A DNA stretch of 64,000 nucleotides from Vibrio sp. 99-8-1 (GCF_013114595.1 NZ_VTXE01000001.1:1-64000), one strand, 5' to 3'. Positions 1 through 9,630 are shown, counted from the first letter of the stretch. The notes: generated from the sequence alone by a model not told the origin. A program made the numbers and translations.

Positions 1-126
1 GGTTTTGACGGCCGCATCATCGGTATGACAACCTTTGGTGAGTCAGCTCCGGCAGGCGAACTCTTTAAGATGTTCGGCTTTACCGTAGAAAACGTTGTCG
101 ATACAGCGAAAGAGCTACTGGCTTAA
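1..126 (+). CDS. tkt: transketolase, C-terminal end (partial)
   Basis: The window opens inside an open frame that ends with TAA at 124-126. The 41 visible residues include the segments [15 protein letters not shown] and [16 protein letters not shown], which match the end of bacterial transketolases (thiamine-diphosphate enzymes of the pentose phosphate pathway). Only the C-terminal domain tail is visible, so the paralogue cannot be assigned. A rho-independent terminator follows about 45 bases later, so it is the last gene of its transcript. Confidence 0.85.
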   Translation, partial: GFDGRIIGMTTFGESAPAGELFKMFGFTVENVVDTAKELLA

Positions 127-170
127 TCCATCACCTTTCAGTGCTTCTTTGAGCACTGACATGAATACTG

Positions 171-205
171 TAAAAACCGGAGATCTTAGGATTTCCGGTT
201 TTTTA
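171..205 (+). terminator. rho-independent terminator after transketolase
   Basis: The arms AAACCGGA and TCCGGTTT form a stem around a short loop and are followed by a T run. It lies 45 bases after the transketolase stop, in the correct orientation. Confidence 0.8.
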
Positions 206-320
206 TGCACCTCGTTATTTGGGTCTTTCTCCCACACTATCTAATCAAATAACTCATTTTATTGTCATATTTGATAATACCAGCTACTTTTTATATGCAA
301 CTACGTAGAGGCTATAAAAA

Positions 321-1439
321 ATGCAACAAGTTCACCAATCATTATCCGAACAGATGAGAATGGGCGATCATGAGATCGAACGTCGTAAAATATTGTTAGA
401 ACTCGATCAAAGTGACTTTGACCGACTAGAATCTTGTCTGCATTGGGTAGAGCCCATTATCGACCCTATGGTGGCGCAGTTTTATACCCTACAAACTGAA
501 ATACCGGAAATTGCCCTGATAATCGGTGACAAAGATACCTTAGCGAATTTGCACAATAGTATGTGTAAATACGTTAAAGAGTTGTTTATGGGAGACTACG
601 GGCGAGACTACGTCAATAAACGACTAAGGATCGGAAAAATTCACCAACGGATAGGGGTAAGCCCTAAGCTATATCTATCTGCCGTTAGCCAGCTACAAAG
701 AGTCATCGAAGATCATATTGAAGAAAATAGCGACGATGCAAAACAGGTGATCATCTCACTACGAAAACTGTTTTATTTCGATAATCAGTTAGTGTTTGAT
801 ACCTATATCTCTGCTTTGCAAGGCGTAGTCGAGTCAACAAATACGCAGCTAGAGCAGTACGCATCCAACCTAGAGAAGAACATCGCCGAACGAACAGAGG
901 CGTTGGTTCAGCTCTCCATGCGCGACCCATTGACGAAACTGTTCAATCAACGGGCCTTCTATCAAGACTTAGAAAAGGCGGTTGCTACAAGTCAACGCAG
1001 TCAAGCTCACGTCACCGTACTCTATATCGATCTCAACCACTTTAAAGCCGTCAATGACGAATTTGGTCACCTTGCAGGAGATGACGTACTGATTGCCTTT
1101 GCCGAGGCCTGCAACCAAGTATTGCGTAAATCAGAGTCTGCTGCCCGGTACGGTGGCGATGAATTTTGTATCATCATGCAAAATACCAAAATTGAACACG
1201 CCCGTAATCTTTGTGAACGTCTGAGTACAAAATTCAGCGAGTTAGTAAAGCACGATGTTACTTTAAGTATTGGCGGTGCGTCGTGTTATCCCGGCATAGA
1301 GCGTTCCATTGACGAACTGATGCACGCCGCAGATATACAAATGTACCAAGCAAAAGAACTGGCTCACAAATCGAGTACTCATCAATTTAGCTTTGAAGCA
1401 AGACTTGATGATGAGGATAATGTCACCAAGCTTGCATAA
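321..1439 (+). CDS. globin-coupled diguanylate cyclase (DosC/YddV-like)
   Basis: 372 aa. Residues about 15-165 read as a globin-coupled sensor domain, with the likely proximal haem ligand His108 in RIGKIHQRIGVSP. A short coiled linker (about 170-195) leads to a GGDEF domain (about 200-360) with RYGGDEF at 276-282. The family senses O2 (or another gas) through haem and makes cyclic di-GMP in the cytoplasm. The usual RxxD inhibitory site before GGDEF reads R269-K-S-E272, so allosteric product inhibition may be altered. No EAL partner lies next door, unlike E. coli dosC-dosP. It is a single gene, convergent with the racemase gene. Function is inferred from domains; the GGDEF and globin calls are strong. 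Confidence 0.88.
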   Translation: MQQVHQSLSEQMRMGDHEIERRKILLELDQSDFDRLESCLHWVEPIIDPMVAQFYTLQTEIPEIALIIGDKDTLANLHNSMCKYVKELFMGDYGRDYVNKRLRIGKIHQRIGVSPKLYLSAVSQLQRVIEDHIEENSDDAKQVIISLRKLFYFDNQLVFDTYISALQGVVESTNTQLEQYASNLEKNIAERTEALVQLSMRDPLTKLFNQRAFYQDLEKAVATSQRSQAHVTVLYIDLNHFKAVNDEFGHLAGDDVLIAFAEACNQVLRKSESAARYGGDEFCIIMQNTKIEHARNLCERLSTKFSELVKHDVTLSIGGASCYPGIERSIDELMHAADIQMYQAKELAHKSSTHQFSFEARLDDEDNVTKLA

Positions 1440-1454
1440 TGTTTTCACTCACCT

Positions 1455-2153
1455 TTAGCTATTCGTAACCGCTAATTCTACAGCTGAGTTAGCGTGAATA
1501 GCGGTAGTATCATACAGCGGGACGCTTGTATGTTGCTGCTGAACAAGCAGTGCAATTTCCGTACAGCCGAGGATGACCGCTTCGGCACCTTGCTGTTTTA
1601 ATCGGTCAATAATCTCGATATAGCGGACTCTCGATGCATCCTTGATCTCACCTCTGCACAGTTCCTGATAAATAATGGTATGAACTGTTTTCCGATCTGC
1701 TTGTTCGGGGACAACCACATCAATGCCAAATTTTTCCGTCAGCCGTCCTTTATAAAATGACTGTTCCATAGTAAAGCTAGTGCCTAACAACCCGACTTTT
1801 TTTACCCCATCATCCAACAGTTTTTGTGCCGTTGCATCTGCGATATGCAGTATAGGGACCGAAATCTCCTGTTCAATCTTGGAGGCAACTTTGTGCATGG
1901 TGTTAGTGCATATGAGAATAAAGTCGGCCCCTCCTTTCTCTACTGATATCGCGGCATCGGTAAGTATCTTTGCTGTTTCATCCCAATTGCCTTGATGTTG
2001 CAACTTCTCAATTTCATCAAAGTTCACACTGTACATGCAGATTTTTGCCGAGTTCAAACCACCAAGTTGTTCCTTCACCCCTTCGTTGATCGCTTTGTAA
2101 TAGCTCAGTGTCGATTCCCAAGACATTCCGCCAATTAACCCAATGGTTTTCAT
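1455..2153 (-). CDS. aspartate/glutamate racemase family protein
   Basis: 232 aa from the ATG at 2153. This start is chosen because AGGAG precedes it and the protein then begins MKTIGLIGGMSWEST, the normal family N-terminus; the frame could extend to 2222. The two catalytic cysteines expected of PLP-independent Asp/Glu racemases are present, in ICTNTMH (N-terminal half) and ILGCTEIALL (C-terminal half). The family interconverts D- and L-acidic amino acids in the cytoplasm; the substrate is not shown by sequence. It is monocistronic and convergent with the diguanylate cyclase, whose stop lies 15 bases away. Confidence 0.85.
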   Translation of the reverse strand: MKTIGLIGGMSWESTLSYYKAINEGVKEQLGGLNSAKICMYSVNFDEIEKLQHQGNWDETAKILTDAAISVEKGGADFILICTNTMHKVASKIEQEISVPILHIADATAQKLLDDGVKKVGLLGTSFTMEQSFYKGRLTEKFGIDVVVPEQADRKTVHTIIYQELCRGEIKDASRVRYIEIIDRLKQQGAEAVILGCTEIALLVQQQHTSVPLYDTTAIHANSAVELAVTNS

Positions 2154-2398
2154 GGTAACTACTCCTGTTTTTCCAATTACGTTATCAGTTCTCAACAAGA
2201 AATGTTTGTACGATCTTGCCAAATTTCATTAATTTTAAGCTTGATACGGTATGTCATATGTAAAAATTTCTGACTATATCTCGTTCTAATTACGCTTATT
2301 TTAGTATTATCTACCGGATAAAATAATAAAGATTAAACTACAACGTCATGAGTTTTGCTTTCAACAAGTAAGACCAATAAATATAAAACTAGGTGATT

Positions 2399-3085
2399 AT
2401 GATTAAAGCAATACTGTTCGATATGGATGGGTTAGTGTTTGATACAGAATCAATCAACAAAACCTGTTGGCAACAAGCCGCCCTCCAACAAGATTTACTG
2501 TTAGATGATGCCTACTATCAAACCTTTATCGGTGTTAGAGATACAGAGTGCGAGCAGAAACTGATAAATACCTTTCAGGAAAAGTTTGATTTAAACCGCT
2601 TTCGAAAAGACAAACAGAACTACTACAGCCAATACCAAGACAGCAAAGTGGAATTTAAGGATGGTTTTCATAAACTGTTCGACTGCCTTAAGCGCCACCA
2701 GCTCAAATGTGCATTAGTGACATCCTCACCTTTATCAGCAGTGGAGCATTACTTCTCAGAGAGTCCGTACTTAAAACAGTTTGATGCCGTTATTACCTCA
2801 GAAGACGTAAACCAAGGAAAACCGAACCCTGAATGTTATAAGCTAGCTTGCAAGAAAATAGCGGTTCAGGCTAAACATTGTTTGGTGCTTGAAGATTCAA
2901 ATAATGGCATGAAAGCGGGATTAGAGGCGGGTTGTTTAGCGGCTATTATTCCTGATTTGGCTCCTCCAAGTGAAGAGATCTCTAGACAGGCCAATTTTAT
3001 TTTTGAATCTTTAAATGATGTTATTTCACTCATTGATGCAACGTGCATAGAAGCACCTATCACGTTACATCATGCGCATGCATAG
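2399..3085 (+). CDS. HAD-superfamily hydrolase, beta-phosphoglucomutase-like subfamily
   Basis: 228 aa from ATG 2399, which sits about 6 bases after AGG; an in-frame GTG at 2393 is the alternative. Motif I is FDMDGLVFDTES (nucleophile Asp and acid/base Asp), motif II is the Thr/Ser segment ALVTSSPLSA, the motif III Lys is in GKPNPECY, and motif IV is LVLEDSNNGMKAG. The cap is helical (residues about 17-85), typical of subfamily IA. Such enzymes dephosphorylate small metabolites or act as sugar-phosphate mutases; the substrate is unknown. It is convergent with the SH3b gene and the pair are only 8 bases apart. Confidence 0.85.
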   Translation: MIKAILFDMDGLVFDTESINKTCWQQAALQQDLLLDDAYYQTFIGVRDTECEQKLINTFQEKFDLNRFRKDKQNYYSQYQDSKVEFKDGFHKLFDCLKRHQLKCALVTSSPLSAVEHYFSESPYLKQFDAVITSEDVNQGKPNPECYKLACKKIAVQAKHCLVLEDSNNGMKAGLEAGCLAAIIPDLAPPSEEISRQANFIFESLNDVISLIDATCIEAPITLHHAHA

Positions 3086-3093
3086 CAATTCAG

Positions 3094-3750
3094 TTACGGA
3101 GTAAAGGTCTCACCAGACTCTACATTCAGGTAGACCTTATCTTCTCTATCCGTGCCGCCACAGTAGATGAAATAGACAGGCTCAAGGTTAAAAGTAACGG
3201 ACCGCACCCAGCCTCCCACTAACTCAAAATCTTCAAATGTGCACTGACCCGATTTAATAAGCTTTTCAGCCCCTTGAATAAAACTCTCTTCATACTCTTT
3301 TAGGTCATCTGATCTTTTGATCAAAGCCATCATTGTTTTACGACGTTCTATTGGGGTGATCATGGGTTTGTCATGTGATAAATAATCTCTATTCACCCAA
3401 TCTGCAACATCATTACCGCTTTTATGAACTTCATAATCGGAGAAACGCACCCAATCTCCTTTCACTTCTAGCGCGGTTAACTGATCCCCTTTTCGTAACA
3501 TGCCACGAACAGCGGAGCCTCTCCTTGGATAAGAGCGAACGTTTAAGCGGTCCGAGATAACATAGTAGTCGACATTTGGCTCTATGACAGGAGCAGGAAC
3601 GGCAGCAGATTCCATCGGCTCAGCCTCCTCTTCCATCACTTCTTCAACCATCTCTTCCTCTTGATTCATCATAAAGAAATAGTAATACGCACCACCCCCA
3701 GCCGCAGCCAGCACGAGCAATATAACGATGATGATAACTATTTTTTTCAT
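3094..3750 (-). CDS. membrane-anchored SH3b-domain protein
   Basis: 218 aa. A single N-terminal membrane helix (about 3-27, IIIVILLVLAAAGGGAYYYF) is followed by a Glu/Met-rich acidic linker (about 29-50). A bacterial SH3 domain spans about 60-125, with the typical segment LNVRSYPRRGSAVRG and a WV pair. The C-terminal 90 residues match nothing I recognise and contain three cysteines. It is probably anchored in the inner membrane with the SH3b domain in the periplasm. SH3b domains often bind peptidoglycan or peptides, but the role here is unknown. Confidence 0.7.
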   Translation of the reverse strand: MKKIVIIIVILLVLAAAGGGAYYYFFMMNQEEEMVEEVMEEEAEPMESAAVPAPVIEPNVDYYVISDRLNVRSYPRRGSAVRGMLRKGDQLTALEVKGDWVRFSDYEVHKSGNDVADWVNRDYLSHDKPMITPIERRKTMMALIKRSDDLKEYEESFIQGAEKLIKSGQCTFEDFELVGGWVRSVTFNLEPVYFIYCGGTDREDKVYLNVESGETFTP

Positions 3751-3861
3751 AGATAACCTTGCGTAGTAAAGGAAGCGTCTCTAGGCCAAAAGTATAGCCA
3801 ATTATTATATCGGCAGTATAGTCACTACCTTTAACACCCATACAACATCAAATATCAAGAC

Positions 3862-3893
3862 AAAAAAAACCGCTCACGGTCAGGTGAACGGTT
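3862..3893 (-). terminator. terminator of the ula operon
   Basis: On the minus strand a stem built from AACCGTTCACC and its near-complement is followed by a run of eight T. It lies about 60 bases beyond the ulaE stop, the last gene of the operon. Confidence 0.75.
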
Positions 3894-3949
3894 TGACTCA
3901 CTTAGGGGGAATGAAGCGAGTTTTTAGTATTACAGTAAAATAGACACCG

Positions 3950-4825
3950 TTAGAACAAGGTCGGTAACTCTGCGGCTTCACACGCTTGATTCAAACGTTG
4001 CTGCGCTAGCTTTATGTTCTTTTCCCAATGTTCATCTTGTGCCCACATTTCAATAACCAAAGGCACCACTATTTCATGACGTTTGAAGGTCTTAAAAATG
4101 GCATCAAAATCCACTTGCCCTTCCCCTATCACTAAGTCTCGAAACTGGCCTTTATAACCCTCTTTCACTTTATAAGTATCTTTAAGGTGAATTTGAGTAA
4201 TTCTTGGCGCACTCAGCGCAAGTTCCGTACAGGTATCGTAATTCCAACCATTAATATTACCCACATCAGGATAAGCGGTAAAAAACGGCGAATTTACTTG
4301 ACGGTTTAACACTTCAAACTTGCTTAACGAGTTAAGGTAATCAGTATCCATAATTTCAACCGACAACATGACACCCGCTTTTTCAGCAAGCTTAGCGCAA
4401 TAGCGCATGCCTTCTATAAAGCGCTGATGAGTGGCTTCATTGGCAGGCTCATAATACACATCGTAACCGGCTAATTGAATGTTTCGAATACCTAACTTAT
4501 ACGCAAGGGCAATCGCCTTCTCCATATGGATGGCTGCTTGCTCACGTATTGCAACATCAGCAGAGCCAAATGGAAATTTGCGATGAGCACTAAGGCACAT
4601 AGACTGAAGCGGTAGTGCATGGGTTTCGCAGAGATGACGAAGTGCATAAATCTCTTCATCACTCCAATCTAGACGTTGACGTCTCTCATCAGACTCATCA
4701 ACAGATATCTCCAAGAAGTCAAAACCAAGCTCCTTGGCTTTGACGATTTTTTCCTGCCATGACAGTTCATTCGGTAAGGCTTTTTCATATAACCCTACGC
4801 GGTGACGTTCCAGGTTTCTATACAT
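3950..4825 (-). CDS. ulaE: L-ribulose-5-phosphate 3-epimerase UlaE
   Basis: 291 aa, close to E. coli UlaE (284). It is a xylose-isomerase-type TIM barrel with segments such as GLYEKALPNELSWQEKI, FDFLEISVDESDERRQRLDW, VEIMDTDYLNS and IGEGQVDFDAIF, all typical of SgaU/UlaE. The enzyme converts L-xylulose 5-phosphate to L-ribulose 5-phosphate, the step between UlaD and UlaF in anaerobic ascorbate breakdown. Metal-binding Glu/Asp/His residues are visible (VEIMD, DVGN, IHLKD). It is the last gene of the operon, 10 bases after ulaD, with the terminator downstream. Confidence 0.93.
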   Translation of the reverse strand: MYRNLERHRVGLYEKALPNELSWQEKIVKAKELGFDFLEISVDESDERRQRLDWSDEEIYALRHLCETHALPLQSMCLSAHRKFPFGSADVAIREQAAIHMEKAIALAYKLGIRNIQLAGYDVYYEPANEATHQRFIEGMRYCAKLAEKAGVMLSVEIMDTDYLNSLSKFEVLNRQVNSPFFTAYPDVGNINGWNYDTCTELALSAPRITQIHLKDTYKVKEGYKGQFRDLVIGEGQVDFDAIFKTFKRHEIVVPLVIEMWAQDEHWEKNIKLAQQRLNQACEAAELPTLF

Positions 4826-4835
4826 GCCGTTTTCC

Positions 4836-5480
4836 TTACCAGTAACGGTTTATCTGAGCGCGAAGTGCTTCTGCTGTTTCTTTACCTTTATCACCCGCTA
4901 GTGCACGACCTGCGATGAAGGTTTTCGCTTTAATGCCTTCAAATAGGTAAATCTCTTCTGGCACAATACCGCCAGTAATAGACAGTTCAATACCCAAATC
5001 AGACAGGGCGCGCATTTTAACTAGATCCGCTTCTGTCCAACCAATACCAGCTAGTTCAGCATCGCGTGAACGGTGGTAAATCGCCTGCTTAATTCCTAGG
5101 TCGACCCACGCTTTAGCATCTTCCATTGTCCAGTTGCCATAAATCTCAATTTGAATCTCACCATCAAATTCGTCAGCCACTTTTTTACACACTTCAATCG
5201 TTGCAATATGAGCCGCTGCAGAAACAGTGATCCAATCGGCTCCAGCTTCGAATGCCATTTTCGCTAAAATTGCACCGCCGTCAGTAGTCTTCATATCACA
5301 TACTAAAATGTGCTCTGGGTGATTTTTACGCAGAGTTTGAACTGACTTCATCCCTTCTGCGAATGCCAAGATAGTGCCTACCTCGATAACATCTACAAAG
5401 CTTTCTACGTTATTTGCTACTTCTATTGCACTGTCCAAGTTTGTTTGGTCAAGCGCGATTTGAATCATTGGTTTAGTCAT
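4836..5480 (-). CDS. ulaD: 3-keto-L-gulonate-6-phosphate decarboxylase UlaD
   Basis: 214 aa from ATG 5480, preceded by AGAGGAA; the frame is open to 5504 but the family begins MxKPxxQIALDQTN. Segments VDVIEVGTIL, VCDMKTTDGGAI and SITGGIVPEEIYLF are characteristic of the KGPDC group of the OMP-decarboxylase suprafamily, with the D-x-K-T-x-D active-site motif intact. It decarboxylates 3-keto-L-gulonate 6-phosphate to L-xylulose 5-phosphate. The start overlaps the upstream HAD gene by 8 bases, so the two are translationally coupled. Confidence 0.93.
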   Translation of the reverse strand: MTKPMIQIALDQTNLDSAIEVANNVESFVDVIEVGTILAFAEGMKSVQTLRKNHPEHILVCDMKTTDGGAILAKMAFEAGADWITVSAAAHIATIEVCKKVADEFDGEIQIEIYGNWTMEDAKAWVDLGIKQAIYHRSRDAELAGIGWTEADLVKMRALSDLGIELSITGGIVPEEIYLFEGIKAKTFIAGRALAGDKGKETAEALRAQINRYW

Positions 5481-6306
5481 TTTTAATTCCTCTGAATTTG
5501 TCACGAATAAGGTGGGCTAATCCACCTTGGTTGTTATCTGATTGACACACCATGTCAGCAGCCGCTTTTACTGTTTGATCAGCATTGTTCATTGCGACAC
5601 CAAGCCCTGCCAGTTGAATCATGGAAATATCATTGTGATTGTCTCCAACCGCCACTACCTGTTCTGCTTGGTAGCCATGTTGTTGAAGATATTGTTGTAA
5701 GCGACTTCCTTTGCTATTGCCTTTGCTAGCAAAATCGACGCGGTTAGACCACGAGCGCTCTCCTGAAAAATTGTCTTGTACAAAAGGTAATTTCTGTAAC
5801 TTCTCAATTGAAGAAGGCTCTCCTTCAATAACAAATTTCCAGACATACTCGGCACTTTCTATATGGTCAGAGAATGAACGGATTTGTCGAATATCCGGTC
5901 TATTTGACGGTTCAAATGTCTGTGACCATTTTTCTAGCGCCGTCATGTACTCAATAGGCTGCTCAGTTGAATAGAGCATGCTATCGGTGACATACAGCAC
6001 AAGTTTCATTTGATAATGCAGCGCAAGATCCAAGAACGTTTTTGCCGTCTCTTTACTTAATGCGTTTTCTGACAATACCTTTTGCTCTGCATAGTCATAT
6101 ACATAAGTGCCGTTACAGCAGATAATCGGCGTATCAAGCCCAAGCAAATCATAATAAGGCTTAGCCGCAGTATGATGTCGACCCGTCACCACAACGACAT
6201 GATAGTCATTGCTGACCTGCTTTATCGCATCCACCACATCAGGGTGAACACCATGCTGGTCATTAAGTACGGTTCCATCTAGATCGAGAGCCAGAACTTG
6301 ATACAT
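5473..6306 (-). CDS. Cof-type HAD phosphatase within the ula operon
   Basis: 277 aa, the normal Cof/YidA length. Motif I is LALDLDGTVLND, motif II VVVTGRHHTAA, the Lys of motif III lies in the SKGSRLQQYL region, and motif IV is VAVGDNHNDISMIQLAG; the C2 cap lies between II and III. These enzymes dephosphorylate sugar or cofactor phosphates. It sits between ulaF and ulaD and overlaps ulaD, a position with no equivalent in the E. coli operon. A role in relieving sugar-phosphate stress or side products of ascorbate catabolism is an inference. Confidence 0.85.
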   Translation of the reverse strand: MYQVLALDLDGTVLNDQHGVHPDVVDAIKQVSNDYHVVVVTGRHHTAAKPYYDLLGLDTPIICCNGTYVYDYAEQKVLSENALSKETAKTFLDLALHYQMKLVLYVTDSMLYSTEQPIEYMTALEKWSQTFEPSNRPDIRQIRSFSDHIESAEYVWKFVIEGEPSSIEKLQKLPFVQDNFSGERSWSNRVDFASKGNSKGSRLQQYLQQHGYQAEQVVAVGDNHNDISMIQLAGLGVAMNNADQTVKAAADMVCQSDNNQGGLAHLIRDKFRGIKND

Positions 6307-6315
6307 ATTGCTTTC

Positions 6316-7008
6316 CTACTTCTGTCCGTAATAAGCATTAGCACCGTGTTTACGGTTATAGTGCTTATCTGACAGCTCTGGTTGAATAGTGACACCGCTG
6401 TTTAGGGCACGAGTTGCCAACGCCATGGCAGAAACTTCTTCGAGCACGACAGCATTGTGAACGGCATCTTTACCGCTTTTTCCCCAAGAGAAAGGGGCAT
6501 GCCCTGAAACGATAACACTCGGCACAGCTTGCGCATCCAGCTTACGACGCGCAAATTCTTGTACTATCACTAAGCCGGTATTTTTCTCGTACTCGCCTTC
6601 TATCTCTTCAGGTGTCAAATTGCGCGTGCAAGGAATGTCCCCGTAGAAATAGTCAGCGTGGGTTGTCCCTAAAGCAGGCACATCCAATCCCGCTTGTGCC
6701 CAAATTGTCGCACTGCGCGAATGAGTATGAACAACGCCCCCAACATTTGGGAACGCCTTGTATAATTCGATGTGAGTATCGGTATCACTTGAAGGGTTCA
6801 TGCTTCCCTCGACACGATTGCCATCTAAATCAACAACAACAATGTCGTCTACCTTCATGTCGTCATATTCAACACCTGAAGGCTTTATCGCAATTACGCC
6901 AAGTTCACGGTCAATTTCTGACACGTTACCCCAAGTAAATGTTACCAATCCGTACTTAGGAAGCTGTAGATTTGCATCCAGTACGCGTTGTTTAAGTGCT
7001 TGATACAT
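6316..7008 (-). CDS. ulaF: L-ribulose-5-phosphate 4-epimerase UlaF
   Basis: 230 aa, matching the AraD/UlaF class II aldolase-fold family. Visible are the N-terminal [14 protein letters not shown], the KPSGVEYD substrate loop, [12 protein letters not shown], the zinc-binding [12 protein letters not shown], and a further His in SGHAPFSWG. It converts L-ribulose 5-phosphate to D-xylulose 5-phosphate, feeding the pentose phosphate pathway. Because araA and araB are absent and the ula genes flank it, it is called UlaF rather than AraD. It starts after a 157-base structured gap following ulaC. Confidence 0.9.
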   Translation of the reverse strand: MYQALKQRVLDANLQLPKYGLVTFTWGNVSEIDRELGVIAIKPSGVEYDDMKVDDIVVVDLDGNRVEGSMNPSSDTDTHIELYKAFPNVGGVVHTHSRSATIWAQAGLDVPALGTTHADYFYGDIPCTRNLTPEEIEGEYEKNTGLVIVQEFARRKLDAQAVPSVIVSGHAPFSWGKSGKDAVHNAVVLEEVSAMALATRALNSGVTIQPELSDKHYNRKHGANAYYGQK

Positions 7009-7084
7009 AACCTTTATTAAACCTTTTTACTTTATTTAGGTTGCAGCGATTCACCGGATGGCCGAGGTGGGCTCCAGATATGCT

Positions 7085-7160
7085 ATAACCTACTTATTCA
7101 CTATTTCTACAGCTAGGCTGTAGAACGAAATAAGAGAGCGTGATAACCACGCTCTCTTAT
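7085..7160 (-). promoter_or_regulatory. intercistronic stem-loops between ulaC and ulaF
   Basis: Two hairpins lie in the 157-base gap: CTACAGC/GCTGTAG near 7110-7122 and AAGAGAGCGTG/CACGCTCTCTT near 7132-7158. The second resembles a terminator on the minus strand but has only a weak T tract. They could set a step-down in expression between transport and catabolic genes or stabilise the upstream mRNA; this is inference. Confidence 0.5.
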
Positions 7161-7165
7161 AAAAC

Positions 7166-7630
7166 TTACTCTGCTAACGCAGCATCAATAACATCGTAGA
7201 CATCTTGCGCGGTGTTACATGCTAATAATTTATCAATATCAACACCCGTTTCGCTATCTTCGTCATCTAGGACTTGAGTTACTTCCATCAAGCCTTCCAT
7301 ATGTTCGTCAGAAGAACTACCGGCAAGAGTAACCATGACTCTCACTTGCTCACCTTCGATATCAATTGGTGTTGCCAACGTCACTAGTGCAAAAGCAGTG
7401 CGGTTCACACCATCTTCTGGACGAGCGTGTGGCATAGCGAAATCTGGGGCAATACAAATGTATGGGCCGAGTTTTTCAATGCTAGCAACAATCGCTTTGT
7501 AGTAGCTTGGTTCAACGGCACCCGATTTCTCCAACATATCTGTACCAACTTTGATCGCTTCACGCCAGTCGCTCGCTTCTACGTTCAGTTGGATAGATTG
7601 ATTATCGATAAGTGATTGTTTGAAACCCAT
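7166..7630 (-). CDS. ulaC: ascorbate PTS component EIIA UlaC
   Basis: 154 aa, the standard length for a mannitol/fructose-type EIIA domain. The phosphorylated histidine is His68 in the motif APDFAMPHARPEDGV. It takes phosphate from HPr and passes it to the EIIB domain at the C-terminus of the UlaAB fusion encoded 66 bases upstream. The N-terminus MGFKQSLIDNQSI is typical of UlaC. Confidence 0.93.
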   Translation of the reverse strand: MGFKQSLIDNQSIQLNVEASDWREAIKVGTDMLEKSGAVEPSYYKAIVASIEKLGPYICIAPDFAMPHARPEDGVNRTAFALVTLATPIDIEGEQVRVMVTLAGSSSDEHMEGLMEVTQVLDDEDSETGVDIDKLLACNTAQDVYDVIDAALAE

Positions 7631-7696
7631 GGTTTTATCTCCTGTAAACGGTTACCAGCAAACTAACTGGTAACCGAACTTTTCTTTTTAGTAATG

Positions 7697-9460
7697 TTAT
7701 TTCTGTGTAGCGAAGTTTTGGTCAATGATGGCAAGCAGTTCATCACCGAATGAATTAGGGTTAAGCATATTCTGTACACCTAGAACGAATTTGCCTTCAC
7801 CTACTTCCATCTCGCTTGATAAGTGCTTAGATGACACAATGATATCTGTTGATGCTAACTTCGACTTATAGTCAGATACCGCACAAGAGTCCATGACATG
7901 TGGAATGCCTTTCTTCTCTAGGTATTTGCCTATTTTCATCTTCATCATCATTGAAGAACCTTGACCGTTACCGCATACCGCTAAGATACTTACCGGACGT
8001 ACACCGTCTGATACTTGAATCGCTTGTTGAACAGCTTCAACAACTTCTGGCTCTTCTGCATTTAGGTTCATTTCACCTTCTGCATCTTCTTCAGCACGTA
8101 GCTGCTTAGAAGCGAAGTACATGTACACGCCTGCTAGTGCAACAAGTGCCCAGAAGAACGCTTTAGAAGCAGATAGACCAGCAAAGATTGGTGGGAATAC
8201 TAGAGCCCAGTCAGCCATACCCATCCAGCCACTAAACTCAACGCCTTGACCCATGAAGATATCAATTGCCCAAGCTGAACCAACAACTTCGATGATACCC
8301 ATTACGAAACAGATCTTCATAACTGCTTTCCAGCCACCAAAGTGGTTAGCGAAAACACCTATTGTTGCGTTAGAGAAGAACATTGGAATAAAGCCAGGGA
8401 TGATCATGATTGGTGCATCAAGAGCCAGCATAGCAAGTACTGCTGTGAACTGGCCAATTGCGCCCCACATGAAACCAAATACCATTGCGTTTGGAGAGAA
8501 TGCGTAGATTGCCGCACAGTCAATCGCTAGAACCGCGTTTGGAATAACACGCTCTGAGATACCTTTAAAGGCTTCAGATAGTTCAGCAACGAACATACGT
8601 ACACCGGCAACGATAACTTGAATCGCTACAGCGAACTTAAGACCCGTTTCTAGAATGTAGATAAACCAGTTCGTTTTACCCGCCATCTCTTGAAGGTTAT
8701 CAAGACCAAATGAAAGCAAGATGATGCCAAAGAACACTGTCATTACGATAGCTGTTGCAGCAATGCTATCGTGGAAGATATGAAGCCACTTAGGCAGTTC
8801 AATATGGTCTACACTATCGTTTTTGTCACCCAATTTTGGTGCAATTTTAGTTGCAATCCAAGAAGCAACCTGCTGTTGGTGACCGATAGAGAAACCCGCT
8901 CCGCCTGTAACAGCTTCAGTAGGTTTAAACATAATATTGGCAGAAATACCCCAATATAGCGCCATCAACACCGCAGAGTAGATGATGGTTTCCCACATTG
9001 AAGCACCAAGAATAAAGTAAAATACCGCAACTAGACCCGCTTGTTGGAACATGATGTGTCCCGTAAGCATGATAGTACGAATACCAGTGAAACGGCGGAA
9101 TAGAACCAATAGAATGTTGATACCTAGAGCCAATAGAACCGCGTAACCAACCCATGAATAGTTGTCACCCATGTTCTCCATGGTTGCCATCATTGTTGTA
9201 TACGGGTCAATAACTGAACCTGTTAGGCCGTGGAATTCTGAAAGTTTTTCAATAACAGGTTTGAATCCTTTAACCAAGGTACCGGCACCAACCTGTACAA
9301 GCATAAAACCAACGATGGTTTTAATTGTGCCTTTAATAATTGTTGTTGCGTCGCGTTTTAATAGCCAGTAACCAATACATGTTACTAAACCTAATAGCAA
9401 CGGCGCCTTTGTCATTACCTGACTGTAAAAAATATAGAATACGTCGTATAAGAACTCCAT
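7697..9460 (-). CDS. ulaA: ascorbate PTS permease, EIIC-EIIB fusion (UlaA-UlaB)
   Basis: 587 aa from ATG 9460, preceded by AGAAGGGG; the frame is open to 9511. Residues about 1-450 are the polytopic UlaA-type EIIC, with many hydrophobic helices and motifs such as [16 protein letters not shown] and [16 protein letters not shown] short acidic linker (about 455-485) joins an EIIB domain with the P-cysteine at about Cys496 in [12 protein letters not shown]. In E. coli UlaA and UlaB are separate; here one polypeptide does both. It imports L-ascorbate across the inner membrane with concomitant phosphorylation. It is the first gene of the operon and divergent from ulaR. Confidence 0.93.
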   Translation of the reverse strand: MEFLYDVFYIFYSQVMTKAPLLLGLVTCIGYWLLKRDATTIIKGTIKTIVGFMLVQVGAGTLVKGFKPVIEKLSEFHGLTGSVIDPYTTMMATMENMGDNYSWVGYAVLLALGINILLVLFRRFTGIRTIMLTGHIMFQQAGLVAVFYFILGASMWETIIYSAVLMALYWGISANIMFKPTEAVTGGAGFSIGHQQQVASWIATKIAPKLGDKNDSVDHIELPKWLHIFHDSIAATAIVMTVFFGIILLSFGLDNLQEMAGKTNWFIYILETGLKFAVAIQVIVAGVRMFVAELSEAFKGISERVIPNAVLAIDCAAIYAFSPNAMVFGFMWGAIGQFTAVLAMLALDAPIMIIPGFIPMFFSNATIGVFANHFGGWKAVMKICFVMGIIEVVGSAWAIDIFMGQGVEFSGWMGMADWALVFPPIFAGLSASKAFFWALVALAGVYMYFASKQLRAEEDAEGEMNLNAEEPEVVEAVQQAIQVSDGVRPVSILAVCGNGQGSSMMMKMKIGKYLEKKGIPHVMDSCAVSDYKSKLASTDIIVSSKHLSSEMEVGEGKFVLGVQNMLNPNSFGDELLAIIDQNFATQK

Positions 9461-9599
9461 ATTTTTACCCCTTCTAATATTTGTTTTGTAGGACAAAGCT
9501 AAATTACGCATTATCTGATAAATTAGCTCAAGATTGTTTTGCTCACGTCACTAAACATAACAATCACAAATAATCATTCAATGCTCATCTATGATTATT

Positions 9600-9613
9600 T
9601 TGATTTAAATCAA
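9600..9613. promoter_or_regulatory. FNR-type box upstream of ulaAB
   Basis: TTGATTTAAATCAA is a perfect match to the FNR consensus TTGAT-N4-ATCAA. It fits oxygen control of a fermentative pathway. The identical 14-mer occurs upstream of feoA at 17230. Confidence 0.65.
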
Positions 9614-9614
9614 T

Positions 9615-9630
9615 AGTGCTCATGATCACT
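9615..9630. promoter_or_regulatory. CRP-like site upstream of ulaAB
   Basis: AGTGCTCATGATCACT matches 7 of 8 core positions of GTGA-N6-TCAC and lies one base from the FNR box, consistent with catabolite control of ula genes. Confidence 0.5.
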
